A stretch of 64,000 nucleotides of DNA from Desulfofundulus australicus DSM 11792 (GCF_900129285.1 NZ_FQUW01000005.1:107631-171630); one strand, 5' to 3'; counted from the stretch's first letter, positions 54,059 through 62,907 are shown. Made by a program: numbers and translations. The notes: generated by a model from the letters alone, not told the origin.

Positions 54059-55345
54059 CTATAATTCCCGGTAATCAAAAACCCTCTTGCTTTTTTTCTC
54101 ACTCCGGGGCAGGGTGCCAGGGGCAACCGCTTCCACGTCGGCGGTAACGCCAATCCGGGATTTCATGTTGCGCTTGAACTCCCCGGCCACTTCCCGGGGA
54201 TCTCTTCCTTCTTCCACCTCTATTTTGATCAGCATATGATCCTTACCTTCGTTCCTGGTAAGTATGATCTGGTACTCACTGCCGGCCCCCTCTGTAATTT
54301 TAAGGACATGGTCGACCTGGCCGGGGTAGATATTTACGCCCTTAATCTTGATCATATCGTCGGTCCGGCCGAGAACCCGGTCGATCATGGGGTACGCGCT
54401 CCCGCAGGGACACCTGTAGGGCAGCAGCCGGGTGATATCATGGGTGCGGTACCTCAGCAGGGGCATACCTTCCTTGGTGAGGGTGGTGATGACCAGCTCT
54501 CCCTCTTCTCCCGGAGGAAGCTGCCTGCCCGAAACGGGATCAATAACTTCAAAAAGGAGATGGTCGGACCAGTAGTGAAGGCCGCTGTGGTAGGGGCAGT
54601 CAATGGCAATCCCCGGCCCGTAAACCTCGGTGAGCCCGTATATATCATAGGTTTCTATATTGAAGATTTCTTCAATGCGGCGGCGCATCTTGTCGCCCCA
54701 GCGCTCCGAGCCAAAGATGCCCAAACGGAGTTTGATTCGATCCAGCACCCCCCTCTTTTTGGCCTCTTCCGCCAGCAGGAGGCCGTAAGAAGAGGTGCCG
54801 ATTAAAACGGTCGTCTTCAGGTCGATCATCATTTCCATCTGTTTTTCCGTATTCCCGGGACCGGTGGGTATGGCCATGGCGCCCAGCCGTTCCACGCCGG
54901 CCTGGAAGCCGATACCCGCCGTCCACAGCCCGTAGCCGGGGGTAATCTGCACCCTGTCCCGGCTGCTCACCCCTGTCATGGCCAGGGAGCGGGCCATCAT
55001 TTCGGCCCAGGCATCCACATCTCTTCTGGTATAAGGTACAATAACCGGCTTGCCCGTGGTACCGGAAGAAGAGTGGATGCGCACAACTTCTTTTTCGGGA
55101 ACGGCCATCAACCCCAGGGGATAGGCATCGCGCAGCTCGTGCTTGTCGGTAAAAGGTACCCGGTCCAGATCGTTTATTGTTCTAATGGAAGCGGGATCCA
55201 CCCCCGCTTCATCCAGCTTCTTCCGGTAAAAGGGAGAGTTGCGGTACACCCGCTGAACCATTTCCCGCAGCGCCGTCCCCTGCATCTCATACAGGGCCTC
55301 GAAATCAAAACGGCCCCCGCCCAGTTCGGCAGCTTTTAAAGCCAT
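54059..55345 (-). CDS. paaK: Phenylacetate-CoA ligase family enzyme
   Basis: 428 residues of the ANL superfamily. The ATP loop is SSSGTTGKPVIVPYTRRD, the adenylate motif YGLTEVYGPGIAIDC, and the hinge/C-domain starts at RVLGRTDDMIKIKGVNIYP. PaaK makes aryl-acetyl-CoA from phenylacetate or indoleacetate with ATP, or runs in reverse to harvest energy. It follows iorB by zero bases in an iorA-iorB-paaK operon, which fits the family's known link to aryl-pyruvate metabolism. Confidence 0.92.
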   Translation of the reverse strand: MALKAAELGGGRFDFEALYEMQGTALREMVQRVYRNSPFYRKKLDEAGVDPASIRTINDLDRVPFTDKHELRDAYPLGLMAVPEKEVVRIHSSSGTTGKPVIVPYTRRDVDAWAEMMARSLAMTGVSSRDRVQITPGYGLWTAGIGFQAGVERLGAMAIPTGPGNTEKQMEMMIDLKTTVLIGTSSYGLLLAEEAKKRGVLDRIKLRLGIFGSERWGDKMRRRIEEIFNIETYDIYGLTEVYGPGIAIDCPYHSGLHYWSDHLLFEVIDPVSGRQLPPGEEGELVITTLTKEGMPLLRYRTHDITRLLPYRCPCGSAYPMIDRVLGRTDDMIKIKGVNIYPGQVDHVLKITEGAGSEYQIILTRNEGKDHMLIKIEVEEGRDPREVAGEFKRNMKSRIGVTADVEAVAPGTLPRSEKKSKRVFDYREL

Positions 55346-55936
55346 TTAATACACCCCCATGGCCCGGCGGCCTATTTCAAAAGCCTTCCGGTTAATATCC
55401 CTGTACCGGTTGGGCACGGTTTCCAGCACCGCTTCCAGCAGCCCCTCCGGGGTGAAAGGAAGGCCGGGAAAAGTCGACAGCGCCCCCAGCATTACCACAT
55501 TGGCGCACCTGATATTTCCCGCCTCCCTGGCCAGGGCGGAAGCTTTCAGAAAACACACCCCCGGCAGTTCTTCCTCCAGATATCTCCTTATATCCTGAAC
55601 CGGGTAGCGGGATAAACCCGCCGAAACGGAAGTGGGCATAATTACCTCGTCATTGACAATGGCCCTGCCCCCGGCGGCAAGTTTTTTCAAAGCCCGGGCC
55701 GCCTCCGCCAGTTCAAATCCCAGCAGGACATCGGCCCTGCCGTCCGGAATCAGGGCGCCCGCCAGCCTATCCCCCACCCGGACATGGCTCACCACGCAGC
55801 CTTCCCGCTGGGCCATGCCTATAGTTTCAGAAGTTCTGACCTGCCACCCGGCTTCCATGGCAGCTCTGGCGATCACCCGGGAAGCCAGAACCGTTCCCTG
55901 GCCGCCCACTCCGGCAATGACCAGGTCAAATTTCAC
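55346..55936 (-). CDS. iorB: Indolepyruvate ferredoxin oxidoreductase, beta subunit
   Basis: 196 residues of the gamma-type 2-oxoacid oxidoreductase domain (LVIAGVGGQGTVLASRVIARAA at the N-terminus, shown here only in part). It pairs with IorA to interconvert aryl-pyruvate, CoA and oxidised ferredoxin with aryl-acetyl-CoA, CO2 and reduced ferredoxin. GTG at 55936 follows GAGGAGGAGCAGCT and overlaps the iorA stop by four bases (GTGA), implying coupled translation. Confidence 0.92.
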   Translation of the reverse strand: MKFDLVIAGVGGQGTVLASRVIARAAMEAGWQVRTSETIGMAQREGCVVSHVRVGDRLAGALIPDGRADVLLGFELAEAARALKKLAAGGRAIVNDEVIMPTSVSAGLSRYPVQDIRRYLEEELPGVCFLKASALAREAGNIRCANVVMLGALSTFPGLPFTPEGLLEAVLETVPNRYRDINRKAFEIGRRAMGVY

Positions 55937-57747
55937 AGCTGCTCCTCCTCCTCGATGGCACCTGCCGGGCAAACCTGGGCACAGACGCCGCATCCGGTAC
56001 ATTTTTCAGAAATACTTATCCTATCTTCATCATCCCTGTTCAGAGCCGGGCAGCCAAAGCTTTCCACGCAGGTCAGGCATCCCACGCAGGTTTCCGCATC
56101 CACCCGGTAGCGACCGCCCGGCCCGGTCAGAGCCACGCACTCCCTGCGGGCGATGACCACAGAGGGACCTTCATGTTCCACCGCTTCCCTGGCGGCCTGC
56201 ATGACTTCCCCCAGGTTATAAGCATCCACCTGGAGGATGTGCTCCACACCGCATCCCCTGACCAGCCCGGCAATATCTATTTTTCTGGCCGGGTCGCCGG
56301 AAGCTCTTTTACCAATTCCCGGATGGGGCTGGTGACCCGTCATGGCGGTGGTACTGTTATCAAGGATCACCAGGGTGATGTCGGCATTGTTGTAAACCGC
56401 GTTGATCAGGCCCGTCACCCCGGCATGAAAAAAGGTGGAGTCGCCCAGAAAAGCCACGTGCTTGCGCCCCCGTTCCACACGGGAAAGGCCGGAAGCTATG
56501 GTAACGCTCGCCCCCATGCACAGGCAGGTATCAAGGGCGTTCAGGGGTGGAACAACCCCCAGGGTGTAACACCCGATGTCCCCGGTAAAGACCGGGTCGT
56601 AATCCTTCAAGGCTTCCCGGAAGCCATAGAAAACCGGCCGGTGGGGGCACCCCGCACAAAGGACCGGGGGCCTTAAGGGCAGCTCGGGAACGGGGTGGAC
56701 GGCACCCGCAGCCCGCTTTTCTTCCTCCAGGCCGAAAAATTTCCGCAGGGCGGCAGCCACCCTGTCCGTATCCAGCTCCCCTTCCCGCGGTACCAGCCCG
56801 TCATTTTTGCCCGCCACGGCCAGCGGTAATTTATGGCGCCAGGCCAGGTGGATTATCTGGTCCTCCACCACCGGTTCCTGCTCTTCAACCACCAGCACCC
56901 GCTCCATCCGGGACAGAAAATCCAGCACCAGATCTCCGGGCAGCGGGTAGGGGGTCCCTATTTTCAGGAGGGATGCCTCCAGGCCCAGCATTTCCAGGGC
57001 CTCCAGCACGTAATTGTAGCTCACACCGGAAGCGACAATGCCGGTTTTCCCCTTAATTTCGGCCCGGTTAAAGGGCACACTGTTAAACAAAAGGGCCATC
57101 TCCTCCTGTTTCCGGTTGAGCCAGATATGTTTTTTATAAGCCAGGGCAGGGAGGATCACCCACCCCGGATTTTTTTCAAAGCGGCACTGGTTTCTGGCAG
57201 CAGGCAGGGGACCCAGGATAACATCCTGGCAAACGTGACAGGTTCTGGTGGTGGGTCTGAGGATCACCGGCAGCCCCAGCCGCTCGGAAATTTCAAAAGC
57301 CGCCACCGTCATATCCTTCGCTTCTTGAGGGGTGGAAGGGTCCAGGACGGGCAGACCGGCGAAATGGGCGAACTTTCTGGTATCCTGCTCGTTCTGGGAA
57401 CTGTGGGGCCCCGGGTCGTCCGCCACCACCAGAACCAGCCCGCCCTTCACACCGATATAGGCCAGGGTCATCAGGGGGTCCGCCGCCACATTCAGTCCGA
57501 CCTGCTTCATGGTCACCATGGCCCGGGCTCCGGCGTAGGCTGCCCCGGCCGCCACTTCCAGGGCTGCTTTCTCGTTAACCGACCATTCGACATAAAAGCC
57601 ATAGTCCCGGGAAAAGCGGGCCAGGGTTTCCAGGACTTCCGAAGAAGGGGTGCCGGGATAACCCGCCACCACCTGCACCCCCGCTTCCACCGCCCCCCTG
57701 GCGATGGCCTCGTTACCCATCAGGAGCATTTTTCCAGGAACTGCCAT
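55933..57747 (-). CDS. iorA: Indolepyruvate ferredoxin oxidoreductase, alpha subunit
   Basis: 604 residues. The N-terminal pyruvate-ferredoxin-type domains contain LLMGNEAIARGAVEAGV and GYPGTPSSEVLETL; a TPP domain has GDIGCYTLG and GDSTFFHAGVTGLINAVYN; the C-terminus has two 4Fe-4S sets (CVGCLTCVESFGCP and CTGCGVCAQVCPAGA). ATG at 57747 follows GGGGAGG. An in-frame ATG at 57840 exists but begins within the regulatory leader and is rejected as start. The enzyme works on indole-, phenyl- or hydroxyphenyl-pyruvate. Confidence 0.95.
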   Translation of the reverse strand: MAVPGKMLLMGNEAIARGAVEAGVQVVAGYPGTPSSEVLETLARFSRDYGFYVEWSVNEKAALEVAAGAAYAGARAMVTMKQVGLNVAADPLMTLAYIGVKGGLVLVVADDPGPHSSQNEQDTRKFAHFAGLPVLDPSTPQEAKDMTVAAFEISERLGLPVILRPTTRTCHVCQDVILGPLPAARNQCRFEKNPGWVILPALAYKKHIWLNRKQEEMALLFNSVPFNRAEIKGKTGIVASGVSYNYVLEALEMLGLEASLLKIGTPYPLPGDLVLDFLSRMERVLVVEEQEPVVEDQIIHLAWRHKLPLAVAGKNDGLVPREGELDTDRVAAALRKFFGLEEEKRAAGAVHPVPELPLRPPVLCAGCPHRPVFYGFREALKDYDPVFTGDIGCYTLGVVPPLNALDTCLCMGASVTIASGLSRVERGRKHVAFLGDSTFFHAGVTGLINAVYNNADITLVILDNSTTAMTGHQPHPGIGKRASGDPARKIDIAGLVRGCGVEHILQVDAYNLGEVMQAAREAVEHEGPSVVIARRECVALTGPGGRYRVDAETCVGCLTCVESFGCPALNRDDEDRISISEKCTGCGVCAQVCPAGAIEEEEQL

Positions 57748-57785
57748 TAAATGTGCCTCCCCAGTGGCCAAACTGGATGTCGCAA

Positions 57786-57824
57786 GATAAAAATAAAAAA
57801 CCAACACCCGATGAGTGTTGGTTT
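57786..57824 (-). terminator. Intrinsic terminator inside the iorA leader
   Basis: A ten-base stem (AAACCAACAC with GTGTTGGTTT, 57815-57824 and 57798-57807) with loop TCATCGG is followed by a T-rich tail. It sits about 50 bases before the iorA ATG, so read-through is needed for expression, which supports attenuation control rather than ending the cupin gene 150 bases upstream. Confidence 0.85.
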
Positions 57825-57885
57825 GCTCAACCCCATCCACTCATCTCGGCTCACCTCATCTCAACTCTTTTCCATTGGCTGTCTC
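57798..57885 (-). promoter_or_regulatory. TRAP-like attenuator in the iorA leader: GAG repeats, antiterminator, terminator
   Basis: On the transcribed strand six GAG triplets stand in an exact five-base register (57865-67, 57860-62, 57855-57, 57850-52, 57845-47 and 57840-42), flanked in register by GAA (57870-72) and GAT (57835-37), with further GAG at 57883-85 and 57826-28. Spaced GAG/UAG triplets are the RNA site of TRAP (MtrB). The last repeats (GATGAGTG, 57838-57845) are exactly complementary to CACTCATC (57810-57817), which overlaps the 5' arm and loop of the terminator just downstream. Binding of a TRAP-like protein to the GAGs would free the terminator. The structure is visible; the protein is inferred. 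Confidence 0.72.
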
Positions 57886-57919
57886 CAAACAGGTACGCAT
57901 CCGAAATATGCCTGGCAAA

Positions 57920-57949
57920 ATGCTATCACGCCGGAAGAAAATATGTCAA
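57920..57949 (-). promoter_or_regulatory. Sigma-A promoter of the iorA operon
   Basis: TTGACA (57944-57949) is consensus; TAGCAT (57920-57925) at 18 bases or ATAGCA at 17 serves as -10. Transcription would start near 57913, giving a leader of about 165 bases. The first 25 bases can form a small hairpin (GCAT/ATGC). Confidence 0.6.
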
Positions 57950-57972
57950 GAAGATTTTCAGGCCATCTTTTT

Positions 57973-58290
57973 TTACGCGGTTGGAAGCTTCCATACCAGC
58001 ACGTGAAATTCCTGATCCGGTGCCGCCTTTAATCCGTGGGGAATACCCTTTGTGCTGTAGACGAGTTCACCCTCTTCCACCGGCGATTCATCTTCCCCAA
58101 TTGTGATTACCCCCCTGCCCCGGGTCACCTGAAAGACCACATTTTGCGGCGTTACATGGGCTTCTACCACTTCGCCCGGCTTCAGCAGCAGGTTCATGAT
58201 GACAAGACCGTCTCGTTCCAGCACCTTCCTGGCACTTACCCCCCGGGGGTTAGTGGATACCGGTAATTCCGAAATTTTAATTACTTCCAT
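57973..58290 (-). CDS. Small cupin-domain protein
   Basis: 105 residues forming one cupin barrel: LLKPGEVVEAHVTPQN and a glycine-rich turn RGRGVITIGEDESP with GELVYSTKGIPHGLKA as second motif. Motif 1 keeps one His (EAHV) and lacks the usual HxH, and motif 2 has one His, so metal binding may be altered. GGGAGG precedes the ATG. Ligand and role unknown; it is transcribed toward iorA but separated by the iorA promoter. Confidence 0.8.
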   Translation of the reverse strand: MEVIKISELPVSTNPRGVSARKVLERDGLVIMNLLLKPGEVVEAHVTPQNVVFQVTRGRGVITIGEDESPVEEGELVYSTKGIPHGLKAAPDQEFHVLVWKLPTA

Positions 58291-58436
58291 TAAAAAAACC
58301 TCCCTTACAGCACCCGGATTAAAAATTGACCGGAGTTATTTTAACTACCCGGCTGCCATTTTAAACAATGGTACTGCACTCATTTTCAGGGAAGATATTA
58401 AATGGCTCACGCCGCAGTTGTGATATTGATCACCAT

Positions 58437-59186
58437 TTATTTACCGGATGATCTGCGGACCCATTCCCGAAGCATTTTTATTTCCTCTTCCGTCAATTCA
58501 CGATATTCCCCGGGCTGCAGGCGCTCATCCAGCACCAGGGGTCCCATGGCAATACGTTTCAAATAAACCACTTTCTTGCCCACGGCTTCAAACATGCGCT
58601 TCACCTGGTGGTATTTCCCCTCGTAGATGGTCAACTCCACCCTGGATTCCGGCCCGGAACTGAGAATTTTTAATTCGGCGGGCATGGTCCGGTAGCCGTC
58701 GTCCAGGATCACTCCCCGGCGGAAGGCCTCCACATCGGCTTCCGTCACCACCCCGCTGATAATGACATAATAGACTTTGGGCACGTGTTTTCTGGGTGAA
58801 AGTAACTGGTGGGCCAGTTTACCATCGTTGGTAAGCAAAAGCAGGCCCTCGGCATCTTTGTCCAGCCGGCCCACCGGAAACGGGTGAAAGAAACGATACT
58901 CGGGTGGAAGCAGGTCCACCACCACCTCGGCAAATTTATCTTCGGTGGCCGAAAGAAAGCCCTGCGGCTTGTTGAGCATTAAAAAAATATGCTGCCTGTA
59001 CACCACCGGCTCCCCGTCCACCTCGATCTGATCCCGGCCGGGCAAAACATGGAACCCGGGGTTACCCACCGGCTCCCCGTTAACCGTGACCCATCCCTCT
59101 TTAACCAGCTTCTTAACCTCATTACGGGTACCAAACCCCATATGGGCCAGCACTTTGTCCAGGCGCTGGCCACCTTTCCCCGCCAT
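58437..59186 (-). CDS. rRNA pseudouridine synthase (RsuA/RluB family)
   Basis: 249 residues. An S4 RNA-binding domain (RLDKVLAHMGFGTRNEVKKL) is followed by the catalytic domain with the Asp in PVGRLDKDAEGLLLLTNDG. It isomerises a uridine in ribosomal RNA. ATG at 59186 is preferred; a GTG at 59195 is possible. RsuA, RluB and RluE cannot be separated from sequence alone here, though RluB is the usual Firmicute member. Confidence 0.9.
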   Translation of the reverse strand: MAGKGGQRLDKVLAHMGFGTRNEVKKLVKEGWVTVNGEPVGNPGFHVLPGRDQIEVDGEPVVYRQHIFLMLNKPQGFLSATEDKFAEVVVDLLPPEYRFFHPFPVGRLDKDAEGLLLLTNDGKLAHQLLSPRKHVPKVYYVIISGVVTEADVEAFRRGVILDDGYRTMPAELKILSSGPESRVELTIYEGKYHQVKRMFEAVGKKVVYLKRIAMGPLVLDERLQPGEYRELTEEEIKMLREWVRRSSGK

Positions 59187-59267
59187 TTTCCTCACCTCAC
59201 CGCGTATTCTGCCAGTGGCATCTCAAAAGCATAACCTCCCGGCCCATCCCCGGAGTATTCCTGCTCC

Positions 59268-60428
59268 TCAGGGCATGGTCAACCTTTTGATGAGCATCGT
59301 CCCGTAGCTCCCGCGCGGCAGCCTGAAGAACAGGCGGATTTTCTGCCTGCCGGGGTAAAGGTCATCGGGTTCCGCAGGCTCCAGGCGCAAATCGCCGGGA
59401 AAAACTATGGCCTGCCTGGGGGTGGACTTGAAAAAGGCCTGCCGCACCTTGCGGAGGTTAAAACTGCTGCGCCTGATGCCCCTTTCTTCCAGGATGTCCG
59501 CAAAGAGTTGCTCGGTACGGGCATCGGGAAATTCCATGCGGCTGGCGGCCAGTGGAAGGGCAAGGGACTTTAAATAAGCCAGTTCTTTTCTTTCCAGGCG
59601 CCGGTAAAAAAGATAGGGTCCGGCCACTCCCGGAACGGCCGCGAGATTCAGGTTCATTTCCTGCAAGATCCTTCTCAAAAGCTCGTTAAACAGAAAGCTC
59701 TGGTAGGCCGAAAAGAGAAGCGAAAGCTCTTCCCGGGGAATCATCTGCAGCGCCTCAACAAAGGCCTTTGGTTTCTCCGCCAGCAGGGAGAACATTTTCA
59801 TCTCCATGGTGGTTTTGGCACGGGAAAGGCAGGCCGGCCAGTCACCCCAGTGTTCGCGGAAAAAGCGTTTCCGTTCCCTGGCCTCTTTTTTTTCTTCCGG
59901 GTAGATACCGGTAAGGTATACCTGCAGGCTGCCGTTATAATGCTTTTTCAGCAGCCTCTCGGCCATGAAGCCCATCTGGCGGTCCATGCTGCCGAAACGC
60001 TGGTCATCATAGTAATTGGGATAGCCGAAGCCCCTGACCTCATCCACCCGGCGGGTGATGCGGGATACCTCTTCCGCGCTGAGGGCGCGGATGGTGATGG
60101 CAAACTCGTTTCCCTCCAGCAGATCGGGCCCCATGGGCCTGTCCATATAGCCAATGCTCTGGAAGAAAAAGTTTTTGTCCCCGGTGGTTAAATTGGCGGG
60201 ATGCTTAACCGTAACGTACTGAAAGGTATGGGCATGCCTGTCCTTCAATCCCCCGTAAGCAAAAAGGCGGTAGGGAAGGCCGTGTGCCTTTGCCAGCCGG
60301 ATCAAAAGATCGATGGTGTTCCATCCTTTCTTTTCCAGGAGATAGAGCCGGTAAGGCCCCCTTTCCCGGAGAGGAAGACGGGCCAGCTCCCTGACCACGA
60401 AATCCTCCGGGATCACCTTCAGCTTCAT
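59268..60428 (-). CDS. truD: tRNA pseudouridine synthase TruD family
   Basis: 386 residues. The catalytic Asp is in YGGLKDRHAHTFQYVTV, and NYYDDQRFGS is the TruD signature (NYFGxQRFG), here with DD in place of FG. The fold carries the TruD insertion from about residue 150 to 300. TruD makes pseudouridine-13 in tRNA-Glu. It is rather rare in Firmicutes, so lateral acquisition or an altered target is possible. ATG at 60428 is followed by KLKVIPEDFVV, the normal start. Confidence 0.9.
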   Translation of the reverse strand: MKLKVIPEDFVVRELARLPLRERGPYRLYLLEKKGWNTIDLLIRLAKAHGLPYRLFAYGGLKDRHAHTFQYVTVKHPANLTTGDKNFFFQSIGYMDRPMGPDLLEGNEFAITIRALSAEEVSRITRRVDEVRGFGYPNYYDDQRFGSMDRQMGFMAERLLKKHYNGSLQVYLTGIYPEEKKEARERKRFFREHWGDWPACLSRAKTTMEMKMFSLLAEKPKAFVEALQMIPREELSLLFSAYQSFLFNELLRRILQEMNLNLAAVPGVAGPYLFYRRLERKELAYLKSLALPLAASRMEFPDARTEQLFADILEERGIRRSSFNLRKVRQAFFKSTPRQAIVFPGDLRLEPAEPDDLYPGRQKIRLFFRLPRGSYGTMLIKRLTMP

Positions 60429-60641
60429 CGTCCCCGAACTCTCCTTGTCTTCCTCTTAGCCCTTCTTTATGTCTCTTTATATTTACCACAACCGGGGAGC
60501 TTTGTAAAATGCCTGTCCGGCCGGTGCCGGGTCCGGAGGAGCTCCAGCGTGGAAAAGATGTGCGTATGCCCTTACCCATCATGCACATACTATGGAAGGT
60601 ATATCAATCCGTTCTAAATTCTAAATGTGGAGAGAACGAAC

Positions 60642-60806
60642 ATGGCCAGGAAAAGAGAAGGGCTTACTACGCGGGACCTGGTGCTGCTCGCCCTGAAAGA
60701 AAAAATAATCCGGCATGCGCCGGAAGAACAAGGTTTTCGCCATGGACACGGAGAAAAAGTCTTTTCATGGATTACGTTAGCGGGGGGTCTGCCGCGCTAT
60801 GGGTGA
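60642..60806 (+). CDS. Small ORF coupled to the YkvA-like gene
   Basis: 54 residues, basic, starting MARKREGLTTRDLVLLAL and ending in LPRYG. GGAGAG stands at good spacing before the ATG, and its end overlaps the next start by eight bases, which suggests translational coupling. No family recognised. About 210 bases upstream are gene-free. Confidence 0.5.
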   Translation: MARKREGLTTRDLVLLALKEKIIRHAPEEQGFRHGHGEKVFSWITLAGGLPRYG

Positions 60807-61245
60807 AGTCAGGAAGAGAGAAATCTTTGAAGTGCTCAAGAGGATGCCCGCCTACTTCAGGCTTATTTACGGGCTGTACAGGGATAAGGATGTTCCCCCC
60901 AGGGCCAGGCTGTTCTTAGCCCTGGCCCTGACCTATAATATTTCCCCGGTGGACCTGATCCCCGATATCATTCCGCTGGCCGGACAGTTTGACAACGTCC
61001 ACTTCACCTTAAAATTATTACGGCGTTCCCTGAAGGCTTGCCCCGAAGAGGTATTGAAAAGACACCTGGAGAATACCAACCTCTGCCTGGATTATCTGGA
61101 AAGAGATATCCTGATCTCGGGGCAGTTGATGAAAGGCTTTGGCCGTGCTGCTTTAAACGTATCCCGCAGGACCGCCGGCTATATTTTGACCATACCGTTT
61201 AAAATGGGAAAAGCCATCTTCAGGCTGGGGAAGATGATAAAGTAA
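60799..61245 (+). CDS. YkvA-like DUF1232 membrane-associated protein
   Basis: 148 residues. The DUF1232 core is ALALTYNISPVDLIPDIIPL near residues 43-62, a hydrophobic hairpin that inserts in the membrane, followed by helical and basic C-terminal parts. The family is of unknown function. It overlaps the small upstream ORF. Confidence 0.8.
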   Translation: MGEVRKREIFEVLKRMPAYFRLIYGLYRDKDVPPRARLFLALALTYNISPVDLIPDIIPLAGQFDNVHFTLKLLRRSLKACPEEVLKRHLENTNLCLDYLERDILISGQLMKGFGRAALNVSRRTAGYILTIPFKMGKAIFRLGKMIK

Positions 61246-61270
61246 CCCCACCGGGCCGGGAAATTACCGG

Positions 61271-62026
61271 TTAAATAATCTTCCGGTACTCCCTTTCAAT
61301 AATATTCCTGAGCATTCCAGCCAGCCCGTTTACACTGTCCATTTCACTGTAAGGGATGGTAAACCGGACAAATCTTTCGTCCAGGTCCAGCTCGTCCAGA
61401 AGGGACCCGAAGAGGCCACGGGCCTTTTTGTCGATCTGCATGACCACCTCCAGTTCCCTCTCCCCGGCCACGGGATAAACCTCGATTTCATCCAGTTCCC
61501 GGACAAAATAAGTGGTCGGACGGTACTCAAACTCCTGGAAGCGGCCGTTGTAATCGCCGGAGCCGCGCTTTTCCCGGAAACCCAGGGCTTTCAGGGCTTC
61601 AAAGAACATTTTGAATTCCCTGTTGGGCACTATTTGAATGGGGTCATGGTCAACCGGGTCAATGGCCTGGGGTATGTCCAGCCCCGTCTGGAGGAAGTAC
61701 CTGGTCCGGCCCCTGGAAATGGGCAGGCCGAAGGGGATCTGGAAACTCACCGGGTAGACCCTTTCCTCCCCCGGGCGGACCACCATTTCCTCCCCCACCC
61801 TAACGGTACCGATGGTCCGGCGAATGTTCCTGGTCTGATCCCCGGCCCTGTACGCCGAGGAGAGGACAAGGTTGATGTAGATCCCGTTCACCCGCTGCTC
61901 CACGTTCCCGCCCTGGATCCTGATGGCCCCATTCAGGATCCCGCCCAGGGGGACCGCAGTCCCCGCCACCTCCAGGTCCACCCTGGCAGAACCAATGCCA
62001 ATGCTGGCCAGAAGTTTGGTAAGCAT
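61271..62026 (-). CDS. spo0M: Sporulation-control protein Spo0M family
   Basis: 251 residues with the arrestin-like Spo0M fold: KLLASIGIGSARVDLEV at the start, IRIQGGNVEQRVNGIYINL and a C-terminal helix VNGLAGMLRNIIEREYRK. Bacillus Spo0M affects early sporulation and cell shape. TATCGGAGGTGTATT precedes the ATG. It supports an endospore-forming host. Confidence 0.9.
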   Translation of the reverse strand: MLTKLLASIGIGSARVDLEVAGTAVPLGGILNGAIRIQGGNVEQRVNGIYINLVLSSAYRAGDQTRNIRRTIGTVRVGEEMVVRPGEERVYPVSFQIPFGLPISRGRTRYFLQTGLDIPQAIDPVDHDPIQIVPNREFKMFFEALKALGFREKRGSGDYNGRFQEFEYRPTTYFVRELDEIEVYPVAGERELEVVMQIDKKARGLFGSLLDELDLDERFVRFTIPYSEMDSVNGLAGMLRNIIEREYRKII

Positions 62027-62199
62027 AATACACCTCCGATAGAATTTGGAAAGCTGAGGTAATGAATTCGCCGGGCAATGGGGAAGTCCTTTTCAGGAAG
62101 AAACACTGATATGCTTTTAATAGACCACGACCATGCTCGGGTGCGCACAAAAATAATCCGGCTGCCTGGCCGGATCATGTTGAGCATTGCCAGAGGATT

Positions 62200-62435
62200 T
62201 CATATTTGTGCGGCCAGCCAGAGCAACTCCCCGTCAGGCCAGACTTCTTCCAGTGGCAATTCCCTTGGCTGGATAACCAGTTTTGTTGCCTCATCCAGAT
62301 TCTCCCTGGATATGACCGGATAAGCAATCTCAAGAATACTCATGAACGAAATATAAATATTGCCTTACCTGAGAAAGCCTGTCCAAATACCTCTTCGATC
62401 AGGTCAGCTCCTGGTTTATCCTGGTAACAGGTCAT
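62200..62435 (-). pseudogene. Decayed PIN-domain (VapC-type) toxin gene
   Basis: Two short adjoining frames (62340-62435 and 62200-62343) carry PIN-like pieces: PGADLIEEVFGQAFSGKAIF from the N-terminal half, and ENLDEATKLVIQ plus ELPLEEVWPDGELLWLAAQI from the middle, the latter the usual segment before the third acidic residue. Frame shift, missing start and missing C-terminus mark it as a remnant. It sits next to the intact PIN toxin gene. Confidence 0.6.
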
Positions 62436-62451
62436 GGGGATTAAATACCGG

Positions 62452-62907
62452 TTAATTTAATTCCTTTAAAAATCTCACATATTTCCTTCGCCCGTTCAGG
62501 AGATTGACCAGCTTTTCATCCGCCGTCCAGAATTCACATGTTTCCCCGGTTCTCCTTTCCACCACCTCAGCAACCGCCAGAAAAGCTGCATCGTAAAGCG
62601 TAGGCATATCGAAGTGGCGACTAATTTTCCAGGCCAGATCCATTATCGAGTCATCATTAAAGTACTCTATCCCGGGAAATTGCCGGAACTCCAACCACAG
62701 ATCGTCCGCTTCCTGAACAGCCAATTCCCCCCTTCTACGCTTCTTTCTCAGAACAGTTCCTATTTCGGCCCAGGCGAATGCGGGCAGCACAATGAGCTGC
62801 CCCTGGTCAATGATCCTTTGCAATAATAACGTAGCTTTATCGCTATCCTCCTCCTGAATGAATAATTTGATCAAAACCGAGGTATCCAGGCAGATATAGT
62901 TACTCAT
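62452..62907 (-). CDS. PIN-domain ribonuclease toxin (VapC-type)
   Basis: 151 residues. Acidic residues of the PIN site are visible: D8 in CLDTSVLIKLF, E in FAWAEIGTVL (about 47), D in LYDAAFLAVAE (about 110) and D in FWTADEKLVNLL (about 130). PIN toxins cut RNA. It overlaps the antitoxin gene by eight bases. Closer to the archaeal/clostridial PIN group with LYDAAF. Confidence 0.88.
   Translation of the reverse strand: MSNYICLDTSVLIKLFIQEEDSDKATLLLQRIIDQGQLIVLPAFAWAEIGTVLRKKRRRGELAVQEADDLWLEFRQFPGIEYFNDDSIMDLAWKISRHFDMPTLYDAAFLAVAEVVERRTGETCEFWTADEKLVNLLNGRRKYVRFLKELN

Noticed and set aside
57747..57840. Upstream in-frame ATG before iorA, whose codons include Phe-Tyr-Phe-Tyr, as a leader peptide for ribosome-mediated attenuation
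   Set aside because: The aromatic codons are just the T-rich tail of the terminator, no ribosome site precedes the ATG, and the GAG-repeat arrangement explains the leader better.
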